Of a DNA stretch of 7,050 bases, positions 5,683 through 7,050 are shown piece by piece. Each line of letters opens with the position of its first letter. The first letter of the stretch is position 1. Source of the stretch: Acetatifactor sp. (GTDB lineage Bacteria; Bacillota; Clostridia; Lachnospirales; Lachnospiraceae); contig JAILPF010000237.1 in NCBI GenBank assembly GCA_024699575.1, positions 1 to 7,050 of the forward strand. The letters are read 5' to 3'. The translations under genes and the position numbers were made by a program. Under the pieces are notes generated by a model that ran no database searches, was not told where the DNA came from, and saw nothing but the letters and a program-made list of their open reading frames with translations.

Positions 5683-7050
5683 ATGGCAGACAAAAAAATG
5701 GTAGAAGCGATTACATCAATGGATGTAGATTTTGCCCAGTGGTACACAGATGTTGTGCTGAAAGCAGAGTTGATTGATTACACCAGTGTGAAGGGATGCA
5801 TGGTAATCAAACCGGCAGGCTATGCAATCTGGGAGTTAATTCAGAAACAGCTGGATGCAAAATTCAAAGAGACAGGCGTGGAAAATGTATATCTTCCTAT
5901 GTTTATTCCGGAATCTTTGTTACAGAAGGAGAAGGACCATGTAGAAGGATTTGCCCCTGAAGTTGCATGGGTAACTCACGGTGGATTAAATGAGTTGCAG
6001 GAGCGTTTGTGCGTTCGTCCTACCTCTGAGACATTATTCTGTGATTTTTATAAAAATGATATTCAATCCTACAGAGATCTTCCGAAGGTTTACAATCAAT
6101 GGTGCTCTGTAGTACGTTGGGAGAAAGAGACCAGACCGTTCCTTCGATCCAGAGAATTTTTGTGGCAGGAAGGACATACTGCACACGCAACAGCAGAGGA
6201 AGCAGAGGCAAGAACTATCCAGATGCTCAATGTATACGCTGATTTCTGTGAGCAGGTTCTGGCAATCCCTGTTATTAAAGGACAGAAGACTGAGAAAGAG
6301 AAATTTGCAGGTGCGGTTGCAACCTATACAATCGAAGCGCTGATGCATGACGGAAAAGCTTTGCAGTCAGGAACCAGTCATAACTTTGGTGATGGATTTG
6401 CAAAAGCTTTTGGCATTCAGTTTGCTGATAAAGACAATACACTGAAGTATGTAAACCAGACTTCCTGGGGAATGACTACCCGTTTGATTGGAGCAATCAT
6501 CATGGTACATGGCGATAACGAGGGTCTTGTGATGCCTCCCAAGGTAGCTCCCGTTCAGGTATGCATCGTTCCTATTCAGCAGAAAAAAGAAGGCGTACTG
6601 GATAAAGCATATGAACTTCGTGACAGACTGATGAGCAACTTTAGAGTGAAAGTTGATGATTCCGATAAATCTCCCGGATGGAAGTTCGCTGAGGCTGAGA
6701 TGAGAGGTTATCCTCTTCGTGTGGAAATCGGACCTAAAGATATTGAAGCTGGCAAATGCGTTATCTGCCGCCGTGATACCAGAGAGAAAATTGAGGTATC
6801 TTTAGATGAACTGGAGAGCAAAGTGGCAGAGCTTTTGGATACCGTACAGCGTGAGATGCTTGAAAGAGCAAGGGCACATAGAGATGCTCACACTTATACA
6901 GCTACCAATATGGATGAGTTTGAGAAACTGTTTACTGAAAAATCCGGCTTTGTAAAAGCAATGTGGTGCGGATGCCAGGAGTGCGAGGACAAGATTAAGG
7001 AGAAACTCAGTGTAACAAGCCGTTGCATGCCTTTTGAACAGGAAAAGATT
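5683..7050 (+). CDS. proS: Prolyl-tRNA synthetase, type 3 (partial, C-terminus outside window)
   Basis: Class II aminoacyl-tRNA synthetase that charges tRNA-Pro with proline in the cytoplasm. All 456 visible codons are open. The form is the archaeal/eukaryotic-like type without the bacterial INS editing domain: motif 1 region [12 protein letters not shown] (69-80), VRPTSE (111-116), motif 2 [24 protein letters not shown] (Arg145 to His168), [14 protein letters not shown] (226-239), motif 3 [18 protein letters not shown] (261-278), then the anticodon-binding domain (about 290-400). The C-terminal zinc-type domain starts at WCGCQEC (428-434) and continues through SRCMPFEQE; the final CxxC-type part and the usual Tyr terminus are cut off, roughly 20-25 residues. 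AAGGAG (5669-5674), eight bases before the ATG, fixes the start, 18 nt past the T-box terminator. The T-box specifier CCU agrees with the amino acid. Confidence 0.97.
   Translation, partial: MADKKMVEAITSMDVDFAQWYTDVVLKAELIDYTSVKGCMVIKPAGYAIWELIQKQLDAKFKETGVENVYLPMFIPESLLQKEKDHVEGFAPEVAWVTHGGLNELQERLCVRPTSETLFCDFYKNDIQSYRDLPKVYNQWCSVVRWEKETRPFLRSREFLWQEGHTAHATAEEAEARTIQMLNVYADFCEQVLAIPVIKGQKTEKEKFAGAVATYTIEALMHDGKALQSGTSHNFGDGFAKAFGIQFADKDNTLKYVNQTSWGMTTRLIGAIIMVHGDNEGLVMPPKVAPVQVCIVPIQQKKEGVLDKAYELRDRLMSNFRVKVDDSDKSPGWKFAEAEMRGYPLRVEIGPKDIEAGKCVICRRDTREKIEVSLDELESKVAELLDTVQREMLERARAHRDAHTYTATNMDEFEKLFTEKSGFVKAMWCGCQECEDKIKEKLSVTSRCMPFEQEKI

Noticed and set aside
5445..5747. 100-aa and 64-aa minus-strand open frames across the T-box
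   Set aside because: The region is explained base by base as T-box stems and the proS start; the antisense frames have no supporting features.
1..7050. CRISPR array, insertion sequence, tRNA gene or defence system
   Set aside because: No regularly spaced repeats, no transposase or terminal repeats, no cloverleaf with CCA end, and every gene but one fits a housekeeping family.

Overview
The window reads as ordinary chromosome of a low-to-mid GC Gram-positive Clostridia member, most likely Lachnospiraceae. The reasons are strong AGGAG-type ribosome binding sites, a proline T-box ahead of a type-3 (archaeal-like) prolyl-tRNA synthetase, a MecA-family adaptor, and a PilZ protein. The family-level placement is inference from gene content and codon style, not from a database search. 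I see no mobile element, CRISPR array, tRNA, rRNA or phage gene.

Left arm (1-2667), plus strand: the 3' two-thirds of an alpha/beta hydrolase, then aguA (agmatine deiminase) and aguB (N-carbamoylputrescine amidohydrolase). The genes are packed with gaps of 9 and 2 nt, so they look like one operon. AguA and AguB together convert agmatine to N-carbamoylputrescine and then to putrescine, CO2 and ammonia. A long perfect hairpin (2622-2667), T-rich on the far side in both directions, ends this operon and also the convergent gene that follows.

Middle (2706-3476): a minus-strand PilZ-domain protein of the YcgR type, a probable c-di-GMP effector. Its start faces an AT-rich intergenic region that also serves the plus-strand genes to its right.

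Right-middle (3540-5398), plus strand: a 66-aa very acidic protein of unknown function, a MecA-like ClpC adaptor that probably starts at TTG 3763, and a LacX-like aldose 1-epimerase. They are closely spaced with no visible terminator between them, so co-transcription is likely.

Right arm (5382-7050): a strong sigma-A-type promoter lies inside the last codons of the epimerase gene. It drives a T-box leader with a recognisable Stem I, proline specifier CCU, Stem III, antiterminator and competing terminator. The leader controls proS, which runs off the right edge and lacks only its extreme C-terminus.

The most useful observations are the near-complete T-box architecture with its promoter buried in the upstream gene, the non-ATG start of mecA, the small acidic gene paired with mecA, and a Gly-to-Cys change beside a catalytic Asp in AguA. 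I do not see a clearly new biological system here.
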